The notes: generated by a model not told the origin, from the letters alone. DNA of 64,000 nucleotides from Kitasatospora humi (GCF_020907985.1 NZ_JAJJPA010000009.1:1-64000), one strand, 5' to 3'; counted from the first letter of the stretch, positions 1 through 8,847 are shown. Numbers and translations: made by a program.

Positions 1-58
1 CCATCAGGGCGAGCGCCCCGAGGAGTGCCAGCCCGGCGATCAGCACGTGTCTGGCCAT
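1..58 (-). CDS. Small hydrophobic protein, 3' part cut by window edge
   Basis: The ATG lies at 58 on the minus strand and the frame runs off the window; only about 19 residues are visible, MARHVLIAGLALLGALALM, a basic start followed by a hydrophobic stretch. An AGGACAGGAAG ribosome site lies directly upstream. It is the last visible member of the hydrogenase operon. Similar hydrogenase loci in streptomycetes carry a one-helix small protein (DUF6893 type), which would fit, but too little is visible to confirm it. Confidence 0.45.
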   Translation of the reverse strand, partial: MARHVLIAGLALLGALALM

Positions 59-114
59 CTTCCTGTCCTTTCTGCTCGTCGCCGACCAAGAGGACGGCGT
101 TGCCGGCGCGTTCC

Positions 115-321
115 TCAGCCGGGCGGGATGTTCGGCATGACCTTGAGGATCGCGTCGTGCTTCTTCCAGTGGATGCCCGTCGAACGCCGTGCGTCCGCGG
201 TGCCGTCCTCGTGGTGCCCCGGCTGCCGTTTGTAGTGCCCTTCATTGCCCCGGTGGATCCCGCGAACGGTCCTCGAGGCATCGGGACGTGCATCGGGCTT
301 TCCGACTCTGATGGTGCCCAT
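115..321 (-). CDS. 68-aa basic protein of hydrogenase operon, function unknown
   Basis: The start is supported by a strong GAGGAGG site just before the ATG at 321. The product is short, hydrophilic and rich in His, Arg and Lys, with no signal peptide, membrane segment or cysteines. It follows the DUF5947 gene by 9 bp on the same strand, so it is almost certainly co-transcribed with the hydrogenase. I do not recognise the family. Its position among maturation-type genes suggests a hydrogenase accessory role, which is inference only. Confidence 0.6.
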   Translation of the reverse strand: MGTIRVGKPDARPDASRTVRGIHRGNEGHYKRQPGHHEDGTADARRSTGIHWKKHDAILKVMPNIPPG

Positions 322-330
322 CGCTCCTCC

Positions 331-924
331 TCACCGCTGTTCGGTCAGTTCGGCGAAGAACTGCTCGATCGCCGGCCACACCCGGCTGCCGCCGGACAGG
401 CCGCGCCACTCCCGCCGCACCAGCGCGACCACCCGCAGGCTGTCGGTGAGCGGGACGATCCAGTGCTGCGACTGGCCGCGCACGGTGTTCACCAGCAAGG
501 CTTCCACGTCGCTGCGCATGGTGCGCAACTCGGGCCGCAGGTCGCACAGTGCGTGCCACGCCTCGGCGTCCACCTCCCAGCGGGCCGGACCCGCCGGACC
601 CGGGTAGTGCGCCAGGACCGTGCCGTCGGACTGGGGGACGAAGAAGGCCAGGCCGACCGGGACGCCCAGGCGGTCGGTCGGCACCGGTTCCAGCCGCACC
701 CGGCGCCGTGGCACCAGCCGGTACCGGCCCTCGTCGGCCTGCTGCTCCCGGCCGAACAGCAGCGTGCACGGCCGGCAGGTGCAGAGCACCGCCTGCTCGT
801 CGGTGTCGACCAGGTGCCGGTGGTCGTCGGGCAGCGGCTGACCGCACAACTCGCAGCGCTCCGCCGCCTCGGGCGGCTGCGCGCGGGCCTCCCGGATCAG
901 GCGTTGCAGGGCGCCGGGACTCAT
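331..924 (-). CDS. DUF5947 family protein, hydrogenase-associated
   Basis: The 197-aa cytoplasmic protein has an N-terminal cysteine cluster: C24 and C27 in a CxxC, then C48, C50 and C53 in a CxCxxC arrangement, suitable for zinc or an Fe-S cluster. The rest looks globular, with aromatic-rich motifs and no membrane segment. Its ATG overlaps the stop of the NifU-like gene by 4 bp (ATGA), so the two are translationally coupled. DUF5947 proteins are known next to actinobacterial high-affinity hydrogenase genes; their biochemical role is unknown. A part in cluster delivery or electron transfer is inference from the cysteines and the neighbours. Confidence 0.75.
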   Translation of the reverse strand: MSPGALQRLIREARAQPPEAAERCELCGQPLPDDHRHLVDTDEQAVLCTCRPCTLLFGREQQADEGRYRLVPRRRVRLEPVPTDRLGVPVGLAFFVPQSDGTVLAHYPGPAGPARWEVDAEAWHALCDLRPELRTMRSDVEALLVNTVRGQSQHWIVPLTDSLRVVALVRREWRGLSGGSRVWPAIEQFFAELTEQR

Positions 925-1451
925 GCCGGGCCCCCGGAGCGGGAGAACAGGCTGTCGACCGGTACGAACGCGGGCGGCGTGGCGGGTGCCGGTGCGAGAC
1001 GGACCCCGGTGAGCTCCGGAGCCGCCGCCAGCAGGGCCTCGCGGACCGCCTCCTCGACGCCGCCCGCCGAGGAGCCGCAGCCCTTGGCGGTCAGCCGCAG
1101 CTCGGCCACCGTGCCCTCGATCCCGACCAGTTCCGCCCGTGCGCCGCGCTCGGCCAGCGCCGGCCGCAGCGCCTCCAGCGCCCGCACGGCCCGGCGCTCC
1201 GGCGGCTCCGGGTGCAGGTCGTGCAGGACCAGCAGGTGGCCGATCAGTTCGTCCTCGAGGAGCGGCTGCGGTGCCACCAGGTCCAGGACCCGGGCGAGGG
1301 CCTCGCCGTAGACCTCGGTCAGCACCTGGATCGCGGCGACCGCGGCTTCACGGGTCGGTCCCGGTACCGTCTCGACCCGTTCCAGCAGTTCGTCCAACCG
1401 GGCGAGCCGCTGTTCGACGGCCGGGCCGTCGAGGCGCCCGCAGTCAGCCAT
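921..1451 (-). CDS. NifU/Nfu C-terminal-like protein of hydrogenase operon
   Basis: The 176-aa protein has a helical N-terminal half and a C-terminal region resembling the Nfu/NifU scaffold domain that holds transient Fe-S clusters. The usual CxxC is here C125-G-S-S128, so the second cysteine is replaced by serine. C4 is the only other cysteine visible in the chain. It overlaps the 3' end of hhyL by 8 bp and the next gene by 4 bp. The neighbours point to a maturation or structural role for the hydrogenase. Without the second cysteine, classical cluster scaffolding is doubtful unless a homodimer shares C125. Confidence 0.7.
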   Translation of the reverse strand: MADCGRLDGPAVEQRLARLDELLERVETVPGPTREAAVAAIQVLTEVYGEALARVLDLVAPQPLLEDELIGHLLVLHDLHPEPPERRAVRALEALRPALAERGARAELVGIEGTVAELRLTAKGCGSSAGGVEEAVREALLAAAPELTGVRLAPAPATPPAFVPVDSLFSRSGGPA

Positions 1452-3258
1452 GCGAGGCCCCGTAGGCCGCGCCGTAACTCGGCAGGTGGGTGCGGCTCAA
1501 CTCCCTGCCCCCGCCGAGGTGCATGTGCACGCCGCAGGGCAGGCAGGGATCGAAGCTGCGGACGGTGCGCATGATGTCGATGCCCCGGAAGTCGTCCGGA
1601 CCGTTCTCCTCGAAGATCGGCTGGCCCTGCACGGCGTCCTCGTAGGGGCCGGGGGTGCCGTAACTGTCGCGCGGGCTGGCGTTCCACGGAGTCGGCGGGT
1701 ACGGGTGGTAGTTGGCGATCTTCTTGTCGCGGATCACCAGGTGGTGCGAGAGGACGCCGCGCACGGCCTCGTGGAAACCGCAGCCGATCGCCTCGTCCGG
1801 CACCTCGAAGTCGGTGAAGACCTGGGTGTCGCCGGCGCGGACCATGCCCATCGCCCGTTCCACGAAGAACAACGCCATCGCCGCGGCGTAGGCCACGAAG
1901 TACGGCCGGGCCCGGTCGCGTTCGATGGTGTTGCTCCACTGCGGGATCTTCCACTCGAACGTCATCTCCGGCAGTTCCTCGCCCTTGGGGAGGGAGATCC
2001 GCACGCTCTGCCCGGTCGCCTTGACGTACGGCGTGTCCACCAGCCCGCTCAGCGCCGTGGACCACAGCCGGGCCAGCGGGCCGCCGCCGGTGTCCAGGGC
2101 GAGGTGCTGGTCGGTGTTCCGGTCGTACCAGCGCGGGCTCATCACCCAGCTGTACTTGCCGCCGTCCAGATCGCGCTTCTGCGGCACCGGTACGGTGGTC
2201 TGGTTCCAGGGGTGGCGCATGTCGACCGGGTTGCCGAGCGGGTCGTGGGTGACGAACGGCTGCTCCTCGACCCAGTCCTCGTAGTAGGAGGAGCCGAGCA
2301 GGATGCGCATGCCCAGGTTGATGTCCACCAGGTTGTTGGTGACCAGCTTGCCGTCCACGACGATGCCGGGGGTGACGTACATCGCCTTCCCCCAGTTGCT
2401 CATCGTCGCGTACCGGTAGTCGCACGCGTCGTAGTCCTGCCACGCGCCCCAGCAACCGAGCAGGATGCGCCGGCGCCCGACCTCCTCGTAGCCCGGCAGG
2501 GCCTCGTAGAAGAAGTCGAAGACGTCGTCGTTCATCGCCACGCCCTTCTTGACGAAGTCGATGACGCGGACGAGGCGGGACAGGTAGTCGGTGAAGACGG
2601 TCGGCGACGGCATCGTGCCGACCCCGCCGGGATAGAGCGTGGAGGGGTGCACATGACGCCCCTCCATCAGGCAGAACATCTCCCGGGTGACCCGGCTCAT
2701 CTGCAGCGCCTGCTTGTAGACCTCGCCCTCGAACGGGTTGAACGCCCGCATGATGTCGGCGATCGTCCGGTAGCCGTGGATCCCCGCGTTGGGGGCCTCG
2801 GTGCGCTCGGCCCGGGCCAGGACACCGGGGTTGGTGTCCTTGACCATGGCCTCGCAGAAGTCCACGAACACCAGGTTGTCCTGGAAGATGGTGTGGTCGA
2901 ACAGGTACTCCGCGGCTTCACCGAGGTTGACGATCGTCTCCGCCAGCGGCGGGGGCTTGACGCCGTAGGCCATCTGCTGGGCGTAGTTGGAGCAGGTGGT
3001 GTGGTTGTCGCCGCAGATCCCGCAGATGCGACTGGTGATGAAGCCGGCGTCCCTCGGGTCCTTGCCCTTCATGAACACCGAGTAGCCGCGGAACAGGGAC
3101 GAGGTGCTGTGGCACTCCGTCACCTCCCGGTTGGCGAAGTCGACCTTGGTGTAGATGCCGAGGTTGCCGATGATGCGGGTGATCGGGTCCCACGACATCT
3201 CCACGATCTGCGGCGGCTTGCGCTGCCCGGTCGCGCGCGGGTTGTCGGTGGTCGTCAT
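1444..3258 (-). CDS. hhyL: [NiFe] hydrogenase large subunit, group 1h/5
   Basis: The 604-aa catalytic subunit oxidises H2 at a Ni-Fe centre. The N-terminal ligand motif is present (R77-I-C79-G-I-C82, with H86), and so is the C-terminal one (D570-P-C572-L-P-C575, with H578). After H578 another 26 residues follow, consistent with the tail removed by a maturation protease once nickel is inserted. The overall pattern and the paired small subunit match the oxygen-insensitive, high-affinity actinobacterial class used to scavenge atmospheric H2 during starvation or sporulation. The gene lies 27 bp downstream of hhyS. No hyp maturation genes are visible; they may lie beyond the left edge. Confidence 0.95.
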   Translation of the reverse strand: MTTTDNPRATGQRKPPQIVEMSWDPITRIIGNLGIYTKVDFANREVTECHSTSSLFRGYSVFMKGKDPRDAGFITSRICGICGDNHTTCSNYAQQMAYGVKPPPLAETIVNLGEAAEYLFDHTIFQDNLVFVDFCEAMVKDTNPGVLARAERTEAPNAGIHGYRTIADIMRAFNPFEGEVYKQALQMSRVTREMFCLMEGRHVHPSTLYPGGVGTMPSPTVFTDYLSRLVRVIDFVKKGVAMNDDVFDFFYEALPGYEEVGRRRILLGCWGAWQDYDACDYRYATMSNWGKAMYVTPGIVVDGKLVTNNLVDINLGMRILLGSSYYEDWVEEQPFVTHDPLGNPVDMRHPWNQTTVPVPQKRDLDGGKYSWVMSPRWYDRNTDQHLALDTGGGPLARLWSTALSGLVDTPYVKATGQSVRISLPKGEELPEMTFEWKIPQWSNTIERDRARPYFVAYAAAMALFFVERAMGMVRAGDTQVFTDFEVPDEAIGCGFHEAVRGVLSHHLVIRDKKIANYHPYPPTPWNASPRDSYGTPGPYEDAVQGQPIFEENGPDDFRGIDIMRTVRSFDPCLPCGVHMHLGGGRELSRTHLPSYGAAYGASHG

Positions 3259-3285
3259 GTGCCTTCCTCGGGGGGATCGGAGGTG

Positions 3286-4374
3286 TCAGGGACGCCAGTG
3301 CGGGTCGTAGCCACTGGTCAGTTCGGAGCGGTTGTGCCGCCAGCGCGGCTCCCGGTTGACCGCCATGCTGGTGAGGCCGCGCAGGCGCCGGATGACCGCG
3401 CCGTAGGGCTTGAGGAGCATGGGGGAGATGCTGCCGCCGGTCGGTTCGTCCATGAACGGCATGAAGGTGTCGGGGAAGCCCGGCATGGTGCAGCCGATGC
3501 AGATGCCGCCGACGTTCGGGCAGCCGCCGATGCCCGCCATCCAACCGCGCTTGGGCACGTTGCAGTTGACCACCGGGCCCCAGCAGCCGACCTTCACCTG
3601 GCACTTGGGGGAGTTGTAGTCCCGCGCGAAGTTGCCCTGCTCGTAGTAGCCGGCCCGGTCGCAGCCCTCGTGCACGGTCCTGCCGAACAGCCACTGCGGG
3701 CGGAGGTTGGCGTCCAGCGGGGGCGGCGGTGCCGTACCGGCGGCGTGGTACAGCACCCAGGTGAGGACCTCCATGAAGTTCTCCGGCTGGATGGGACAGC
3801 CGGGCACGTTGACGATCGGCAGCCCGCCCGCAGACGTGAAGTCCCAGCCGAGGTAGTCGGCCAGGCCCATCGCGCCGGTCGGGTTGCCCGCCATCGCGTG
3901 GATGCCGCCGTAGGTCGCGCAGGTGCCCGCCGCGACCACCGCCCATGCCTTGGGGGCGAGTTGGTCGATCCACCAGTTGAGGGTGAGCGGCTCGCCGGTC
4001 TCCAGGTCGTTGCCGAAGGAGGTCCAGTAGCCGTCGCCCTCGATGATGTTCTGGTTGGGGATCGAACCCTCGATCACCAGGATGAACGGACGCAACTCGC
4101 CCCGGGCGGCAGCCCGGAACGGCGCGAGGAACTCTTCACCGCCCAGCGTCGGCGAGAGCACCTTGTTGTGCAGGTTGACCTTGGGCAGGCCGGGGATGAG
4201 GCCGAGGAGCACGTCCTCGATGGCGGGCTGTCCGGCGGCGGTGAGCGACACGGTGTCGCCGTCGCAGCTCATCCCTTCGGAGATCCACAGGATGTCGATC
4301 TCGTCGAAGCCCGTGGGCTCGGCAGCCGGAGTCGGCGCCTGGCTGGTACTGGTGGTACCGCTCTCTATGGTCAT
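3286..4374 (-). CDS. hhyS: [NiFe] hydrogenase small subunit, group 1h/5
   Basis: The 362-aa subunit carries the electron-relay Fe-S clusters and partners HhyL. The first cluster motif reads C37-x2-D40 rather than CxxC. This fits the three-cysteine/one-aspartate proximal cluster described for the actinobacterial hydrogenase of Ralstonia, and with it oxygen insensitivity. No Tat signal is present, unlike classical periplasmic uptake enzymes. Further cysteine groups include a CPIQPENF region and GGCPNVGGICIGCTMPGFPD. The start at 4374 has a GAGGAC site and overlaps an upstream short ORF by ATGA. Confidence 0.95.
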   Translation of the reverse strand: MTIESGTTSTSQAPTPAAEPTGFDEIDILWISEGMSCDGDTVSLTAAGQPAIEDVLLGLIPGLPKVNLHNKVLSPTLGGEEFLAPFRAAARGELRPFILVIEGSIPNQNIIEGDGYWTSFGNDLETGEPLTLNWWIDQLAPKAWAVVAAGTCATYGGIHAMAGNPTGAMGLADYLGWDFTSAGGLPIVNVPGCPIQPENFMEVLTWVLYHAAGTAPPPPLDANLRPQWLFGRTVHEGCDRAGYYEQGNFARDYNSPKCQVKVGCWGPVVNCNVPKRGWMAGIGGCPNVGGICIGCTMPGFPDTFMPFMDEPTGGSISPMLLKPYGAVIRRLRGLTSMAVNREPRWRHNRSELTSGYDPHWRP

Positions 4375-4568
4375 GTCCTCGGCCTTCCTTGCAGCGGGTC
4401 ACGCGGTCGGTCGTAGCCGGCGGCCACCGGACCAGCCGGCGCGGGTGCGGGCGGCTCGTCCAGGGCGTGCGGATGGGGGCGGGTGGGCGCGATCGGCCGG
4501 GCCCGGTCGAGCTCCGCGCCGCGGGCGGCCGGGTGCCGGTCGATCCGGCCCGGCTCAGTGGCGTCCAT
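4371..4568 (-). CDS. Possible 65-aa coupled ORF before hhyS
   Basis: A 65-residue frame opens with an ATG at 4568 inside the last codons of the 399-aa gene, in another frame. It closes with a TGA that overlaps the hhyS ATG (ATGA). The peptide begins MDATEPGRIDRHPAARGAEL and is rich in Pro, Ala, Arg and His, with no recognisable domain. The double overlap would give a continuous translational relay through the operon and is the main argument for reality. Composition typical of GC-rich non-coding frames argues against it. Confidence 0.4.
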   Translation of the reverse strand: MDATEPGRIDRHPAARGAELDRARPIAPTRPHPHALDEPPAPAPAGPVAAGYDRPRDPLQGRPRT

Positions 4569-5754
4569 CGGGACTCGTCTCGTCGAGGGCGGTGGTGAGC
4601 GGTGCCCCCCGGCCCGGATGGTGACCGCCGGTCGGCGCAGGCCCGCCCTCGCCGCCGCCCTCCCACGGCGCCGAGTGGCGCCCTGGGCGGAGCGAGCGGA
4701 TCGCGCCGTGCAGCCGGGAGAAGACCTCGGCAGGCATGGTGTCCACCCGGTCGAGGATCTCGGCGGCACGCCGGTCCGTCGCCCTGGCCTCCCGCTTCTC
4801 CGCGTCAGTGAGCAGCATCGTGCGCAGCGAGAGGATCTCGTCGATCTCGGCGGCGTCGTGCAGGTCGCCGGGGCTCTCGGGGGCCACCTGCGGGTGGTCG
4901 GGCAGGATGATCGGCGAGGAGAGCACCGCCCGACCCGCCTCCGTGAGCACCGGAAAGGTGTGCAGGTTGCGGCAGCCGCGGGCGTGGTCGACGGCCCGGT
5001 CCGGCGGATCGGCCAGCGACAGGAAGGACAACCCGCTGCCGCCGAGGAAGGTGTGGGTGCCGACCAGGGTGTGGCGCAGCGCCTCCTGCCGGGTGGCGCC
5101 CGGCCCGACCTGCCGGCCGGTGTTCTCGGTGCGCACCCGCACCCGGTACAACCGGTGGGGCTCGTCGAGGAGTTCGGCGCCGAGGGTGACCATCGCCTCG
5201 ACGGGGTGGCGGCGGCGCACCGCTCGGCCGTCGACGTCGCCGAGTTCCTCGGTCTCCTCGCCGCCGGGCGCGCCGACCGGGAAGCGCTGCTCACCGGCGA
5301 GCAGGTCGGCCAGCGGCACCACCAGGTCGCACTCTCGCGGCACCGCCTCCTCGAAGCTGAGGTGCACCGCGCCGGGCGCCTCCAGGGAATCGACGGCCAG
5401 GTGACCGCCGTCGGCCGTGCGGTGCTGCACCTGCTTGTCCTGCACCTGCAGGTAGCGCACCCGGACCTGCAGGACGGCGGCGCTGTCCGCCTCGACCAGG
5501 CACTCGGTCTGCTGGTACCAGGACTCGGCGGACCCGGCGACGGTCGGGGCGACCGGGCCGTCCGCCTCGACCCACGCGCGCGGCGCCAGGACGCCGAACT
5601 GCCAGCGCACCCGGTTCTTGGCGGAGGACCGGCGGTACGGGTAGAGCAGGTAGCCCTCGTACAGGACGGCGTCCGCCAGCGGCCGCAGCCGCTCGAATGC
5701 CGGGTCGGCCGGCCGCTCAGCGGTGGCCCCGGCCGGTGCCGGGCTGCTCGTCAT
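4555..5754 (-). CDS. Conserved hydrogenase-operon protein, function unknown
   Basis: The 399-aa product starts MTSSPAPAG at 5754, chosen because a strong GGAGGAG site precedes it; the open frame reaches further upstream but without Streptomyces-like protein sequence. The chain is soluble, mixed alpha/beta, with an N-terminal region containing ADAVLYEGYLLYPYRRSS and a charged C-terminal part rich in Glu, Asp and Arg. It has no signal, membrane span or obvious cofactor motif. It is the first gene of the hydrogenase operon and lies 180 bp upstream of hhyS, so it may serve assembly or regulation. I do not recognise a named family. Confidence 0.75.
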   Translation of the reverse strand: MTSSPAPAGATAERPADPAFERLRPLADAVLYEGYLLYPYRRSSAKNRVRWQFGVLAPRAWVEADGPVAPTVAGSAESWYQQTECLVEADSAAVLQVRVRYLQVQDKQVQHRTADGGHLAVDSLEAPGAVHLSFEEAVPRECDLVVPLADLLAGEQRFPVGAPGGEETEELGDVDGRAVRRRHPVEAMVTLGAELLDEPHRLYRVRVRTENTGRQVGPGATRQEALRHTLVGTHTFLGGSGLSFLSLADPPDRAVDHARGCRNLHTFPVLTEAGRAVLSSPIILPDHPQVAPESPGDLHDAAEIDEILSLRTMLLTDAEKREARATDRRAAEILDRVDTMPAEVFSRLHGAIRSLRPGRHSAPWEGGGEGGPAPTGGHHPGRGAPLTTALDETSPDGRH

Positions 5755-6023
5755 CTCTCCTCCGATCGGCCGCGTCGGCCGGGCCCTCGAGCGCGGGGAG
5801 TGCGCCGCGCCCCTCCTACCGTCACACCGGCAGTCCGGATGCGCTCGCCCGGTCCGCCAACAGGGTGGGGACCAGGCCTCGGCGGTCAGCGGCGGACCGT
5901 ACCGGGCCCCCTGGTTGCGGGCGGGCGGGATGGGTAGCCGCGACGGCACGACGACGCCCACCGGCCCCCTGCCGGCGTGACCGGTGCCGTCAGCCCCGCA
6001 TCCGCCCCCATCGGAGTGCTGCC

Positions 6024-6890
6024 ATGAACACCGTCCCGCCCCCGCACCAGGCGCGGATCCTCTTCGTCGGCACCGCCACGCTGCTCATCCGCTACGGCGA
6101 CTTGACCGTGCTCACCGATCCCAACTTCCTGCACCGCGGCCAGTACGCCTACCTCGGCCACGGCCTGGTGAGCCGCCGCCGCACCGAGCCCGCCCTCCAA
6201 CCGGCCGACCTGCCCGAGGACCTCGACGCCGTCGTGCTGTCACACCTCCACGGTGACCACTTCGACCGCCGTGCCCGCGCCGCCCTCGACCACGACACCC
6301 CGATCGTCACCACCCCGCACGCCGCCCGACGCCTTCGCGGACTGCACCGGTTCCGCAACACCGTCGCCCTGCGGACCTGGCAGCAGCACACCCTGCAGCG
6401 CGCGGACAGCCGCCTGCGCGTCACCGCGCTGCCCGCCCGCCACGCCGGCAGCGCCGCGGTGCGGGCCCTGCTGCCACCGGTGATGGGCAGCATGCTGGAG
6501 TTCGGCGAGCCCGAAGGCCCGCCCCGCCTGCGGATCTACCTCTCCGGCGACACCCTGGTGCACGACGCGCTGCGCGAGATACCGCGCCGCTACCCCGACC
6601 CGGACCTCGCCGTCCTCCACCTCGGCGGGACCCGGATCGCCGGCCTGCTGCTCACCATGGACGGCGACCAGGGCGCCGAGGCGGTCCTCCTCCTGAACCC
6701 CCGCAGGGTCCTGCCGATCCACAACGACGACTACTCCGTGTTCCGCTCCCCGCTGACCGACTTCCTCACCGCGGCGCGGGCCCGCCGCCTCGACGACCGC
6801 ATCGTGCACTGCGCACCCGGCCAGACGGTGACCATCGGCCCCACCGTCGCCGGCGTCGGCGAGCCGCCCGCACCCGGGCAACCCGCCTGA
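6024..6890 (+). CDS. Metallo-beta-lactamase-fold hydrolase
   Basis: The 288-aa cytoplasmic protein has the metal-binding signature SHLHGDHFD near residue 75, a later SGDT turn and a C-terminal PIHNDDYSVF segment. These together make the binuclear metal site of the MBL fold. The N-terminal strands (ILFVGTATLLIRYGDLTVLT) resemble UlaG/YtnP-type L-ascorbate-6-phosphate lactonase-like proteins. The substrate cannot be read from the sequence. It stands alone and converges with the alcohol dehydrogenase gene, 28 bp apart. It starts at the ATG, with GGAGTG upstream. Confidence 0.85.
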   Translation: MNTVPPPHQARILFVGTATLLIRYGDLTVLTDPNFLHRGQYAYLGHGLVSRRRTEPALQPADLPEDLDAVVLSHLHGDHFDRRARAALDHDTPIVTTPHAARRLRGLHRFRNTVALRTWQQHTLQRADSRLRVTALPARHAGSAAVRALLPPVMGSMLEFGEPEGPPRLRIYLSGDTLVHDALREIPRRYPDPDLAVLHLGGTRIAGLLLTMDGDQGAEAVLLLNPRRVLPIHNDDYSVFRSPLTDFLTAARARRLDDRIVHCAPGQTVTIGPTVAGVGEPPAPGQPA

Positions 6891-6918
6891 CCGCTGGAGG
6901 GCGGACCGCGGCCCCCGG

Positions 6919-7959
6919 TCACCCCGGGACCAGGACCGCGACGCCGGTGACCCGGTCCGCGGCGAGGTCCGCGAGCGCCTCGTCCGCCTGCCGCAGCGGG
7001 TAGCGGCGCACATGGACGACCGGGCGGGTCCGGGCCGCCGCGGCCAGGTAGGCCTGCCCGTCGGCCCGGGTGTTGGCGGTGACGCTGCGCAGCGTGCGCT
7101 CCTGGAAGAGGTGGCGCCGGTAGTCGAGCACGGGGATGTCGCTGAGGTGGATGCCGGCCACCGCGAGCGTTCCGCCGCGGTCCAGGGCCGCCAGGGCGAC
7201 CGGGACCAGCTCGCCGGCCGGGGCGAACAGGATGGCGGCGTCCAGCGGTTCCGGAGGCGGATCGTAGGAGTCACCGGCGAACGCGGCGCCGAGCTCCAGC
7301 GCCAGCCGCCGGGCCGCCTCGCCCCGGGTGAAGACGTCGACCCGCGCGCCCCGGGCGAGGGCGAGCTGGGCGGTCAGGTGGGCGGACGCCCCGAACCCGT
7401 AGATGCCCAGTCGTCCGCCCGGCGGCAGCTCGGCCCGCTCCAGGGCGCGGTAGCCGATGATCCCGGCGCACAGCAGCGGGGCGAGTTCCTCGGCGGGCGG
7501 CCGCTCGGGCAGCGGGTACGCGAAGTGGGCGTCCGCGAGCACGTGTTCCGCGTAGCCGCCGTGCCGGTCCCAGCCGGTGTACAGCGAGCGCGGGCAGAGG
7601 TTCTCCCGTCCCGTGCGGCAGTAGGCGCAGCTGCCGCAGGTGTGGGCCAGCCAGGCGACGCCGACCCGGTTGCCGAGCTCGAACCCCGTCACGGCGGAAC
7701 CGGCGGCGCGCACCCGACCGACCACCTCGTGGCCGGGGGTGCACCGCGCCACCCGGGGCGCGAGGTCGCCCTCCGCGAGGTGCAGGTCGGTGCGGCACAC
7801 CCCGCAGGCCTCGACCTCCACCAGCACTTCGGACGGCCCGGGGGCGGTGAGCGGCCGCCGTTCCCACACCAGTGGGCCCGGTCCTGACGCACCCACCGGC
7901 CCCGGGTGGGCCACCACCCAGGCCCCGGTCTCCTGCGGTAGCCGCTGTGCCGTGCCCAT
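6919..7959 (-). CDS. Zinc-dependent alcohol dehydrogenase family protein
   Basis: The 346-aa medium-chain dehydrogenase is a cytoplasmic NAD(P)-dependent alcohol/aldehyde oxidoreductase. Catalytic zinc ligands are visible in CGVCRTDLH and the following GHE. The structural zinc loop [15 protein letters not shown] is complete with four cysteines. The nucleotide-binding glycine motif reads [10 protein letters not shown], slightly degenerate from GxGxxG. The internal ATG at 7959 was preferred to the longer open frame because the family begins close to it. It resembles AdhT-like class members; the substrate is not deducible. It is a single gene. Confidence 0.85.
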   Translation of the reverse strand: MGTAQRLPQETGAWVVAHPGPVGASGPGPLVWERRPLTAPGPSEVLVEVEACGVCRTDLHLAEGDLAPRVARCTPGHEVVGRVRAAGSAVTGFELGNRVGVAWLAHTCGSCAYCRTGRENLCPRSLYTGWDRHGGYAEHVLADAHFAYPLPERPPAEELAPLLCAGIIGYRALERAELPPGGRLGIYGFGASAHLTAQLALARGARVDVFTRGEAARRLALELGAAFAGDSYDPPPEPLDAAILFAPAGELVPVALAALDRGGTLAVAGIHLSDIPVLDYRRHLFQERTLRSVTANTRADGQAYLAAAARTRPVVHVRRYPLRQADEALADLAADRVTGVAVLVPG

Positions 7960-8405
7960 CACTGCCTCCCGAGCCGCCTCCCGTGCGTCCCCCTCCGGGT
8001 ACGGCGACGGTCGTGCGCAACCGCCGCCACCTCCAGCCTGGCCCCGGACGTCCGGGGCCGCACGGCTCGACGGCTCACCGCTCCGCGGTACGGCGGACGC
8101 CGAGCGGAGCCCAGGCGGCCACGACGCCGGCGCCCGGGCCAGGGCCTGCCGGACGTCGTCCGCGGGCCGGAGCGCGCAGGGCCTGGGCGCGGACCGCCTG
8201 GGCGCTCTTCGAGCCCGGTCGGCGGCCGGTGAAGCCCGGGAGCCGGCCGGCCGGACAGCGTGTGCCCCACCCGCCCGGCGTGCCGGACCACCGAACGCCC
8301 GGGCGGCGGCCGTCGGTCGAGACGGTCGGTTCGTATGCGCGTGATCTGTCGGCGACTTGGGTAGGCGATGCATGACGGACGTGTCGCACGGAGGGCGACG
8401 AGCAC
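7960..8405. other. 446-bp stretch without a recognisable gene
   Basis: The stretch lies between the dehydrogenase and the small membrane protein, which diverge from it. Frames here are long but give arginine/proline-rich translations without family features. No clear terminator or conserved site was seen. The promoters of both flanking genes must lie here. Confidence 0.5.
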
Positions 8406-8759
8406 GTGCCACAGTCGCATCACCACTCCCACCACGCCGGTGAGCGCTGGCGAGCCGCGGCGGCTGACCGTCGGGCCCGGGCCGCCGCCAGGCGCTGGCA
8501 GCACACCGGTACCGAGCCGATCCGGGCGCGCAGCGATCTGCCGGCCAGGCGACTGCTCAACCGGGTCTTCCTACCGCTGTTCGCCGTGGGCACGGTGGTC
8601 TTCACGCTGCTCGCGACGGACGTGCTGCGCGCGCCCAAGGACGACCGCGGCTTCTTCACGGCACTCGCCGTGATCTGCGCCGTGTTCACCGTCGTGGCGG
8701 TGGTCGACATGTTCGTCATCCGCCGCCGGATGGCGGAACAGCAGCGCTGGCGGCGCTGA
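8406..8759 (+). CDS. DUF6343-like small membrane protein
   Basis: The 117-aa protein has a His/Arg-rich cytoplasmic N-terminus, the segment [11 protein letters not shown], and then two transmembrane helices (around residues 55-70 and 84-103) before a basic tail. The GTEP-x-x-ARSDL motif before paired helices matches my memory of the streptomycete DUF6343 family. It starts at a GTG with GGAGGG about 10 bp upstream. Its role is unknown. It is monocistronic, with a promoterless 261-bp gap before the next gene. Confidence 0.65.
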   Translation: MPQSHHHSHHAGERWRAAAADRRARAAARRWQHTGTEPIRARSDLPARRLLNRVFLPLFAVGTVVFTLLATDVLRAPKDDRGFFTALAVICAVFTVVAVVDMFVIRRRMAEQQRWRR

Positions 8760-8828
8760 CGGCACCAGCCGGTCTACCGGCTCACCGCGGGCCCACTCGC
8801 TGTGCTTCGCCTGGCTTCGCGCACCAAA

Positions 8829-8847
8829 GGTGACCGTAATCGGGTGA
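8829..8847 (+). promoter_or_regulatory. Repeated GGTGA element upstream of NlpC/P60 gene
   Basis: Two GGTGA copies (8829-8833 and 8843-8847) flank a GTAATC core in an otherwise GC-rich leader, about 175 bp before the cell-wall hydrolase start. GTGACC-GTAATC reads as adjacent imperfect direct repeats of the kind bound by OmpR-family regulators such as MtrA, which controls wall hydrolases in actinobacteria. The link to MtrA is inference. Confidence 0.3.

Noticed and set aside
1450..4416. Very long plus-strand open frame (988 codons) opposite the hydrogenase genes
   Set aside because: It is the mirror of hhyL and hhyS: high third-position GC leaves the complementary frame open. Its translation is Val/Asp/Gly/Arg-rich without motifs, whereas the minus strand gives unmistakable hydrogenase subunits.
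6919..8412. Alcohol dehydrogenase extended N-terminally by 151 codons
   Set aside because: The extra residues are Arg/Pro/Ala-rich shadow sequence, while the family begins near the ATG at 7959.
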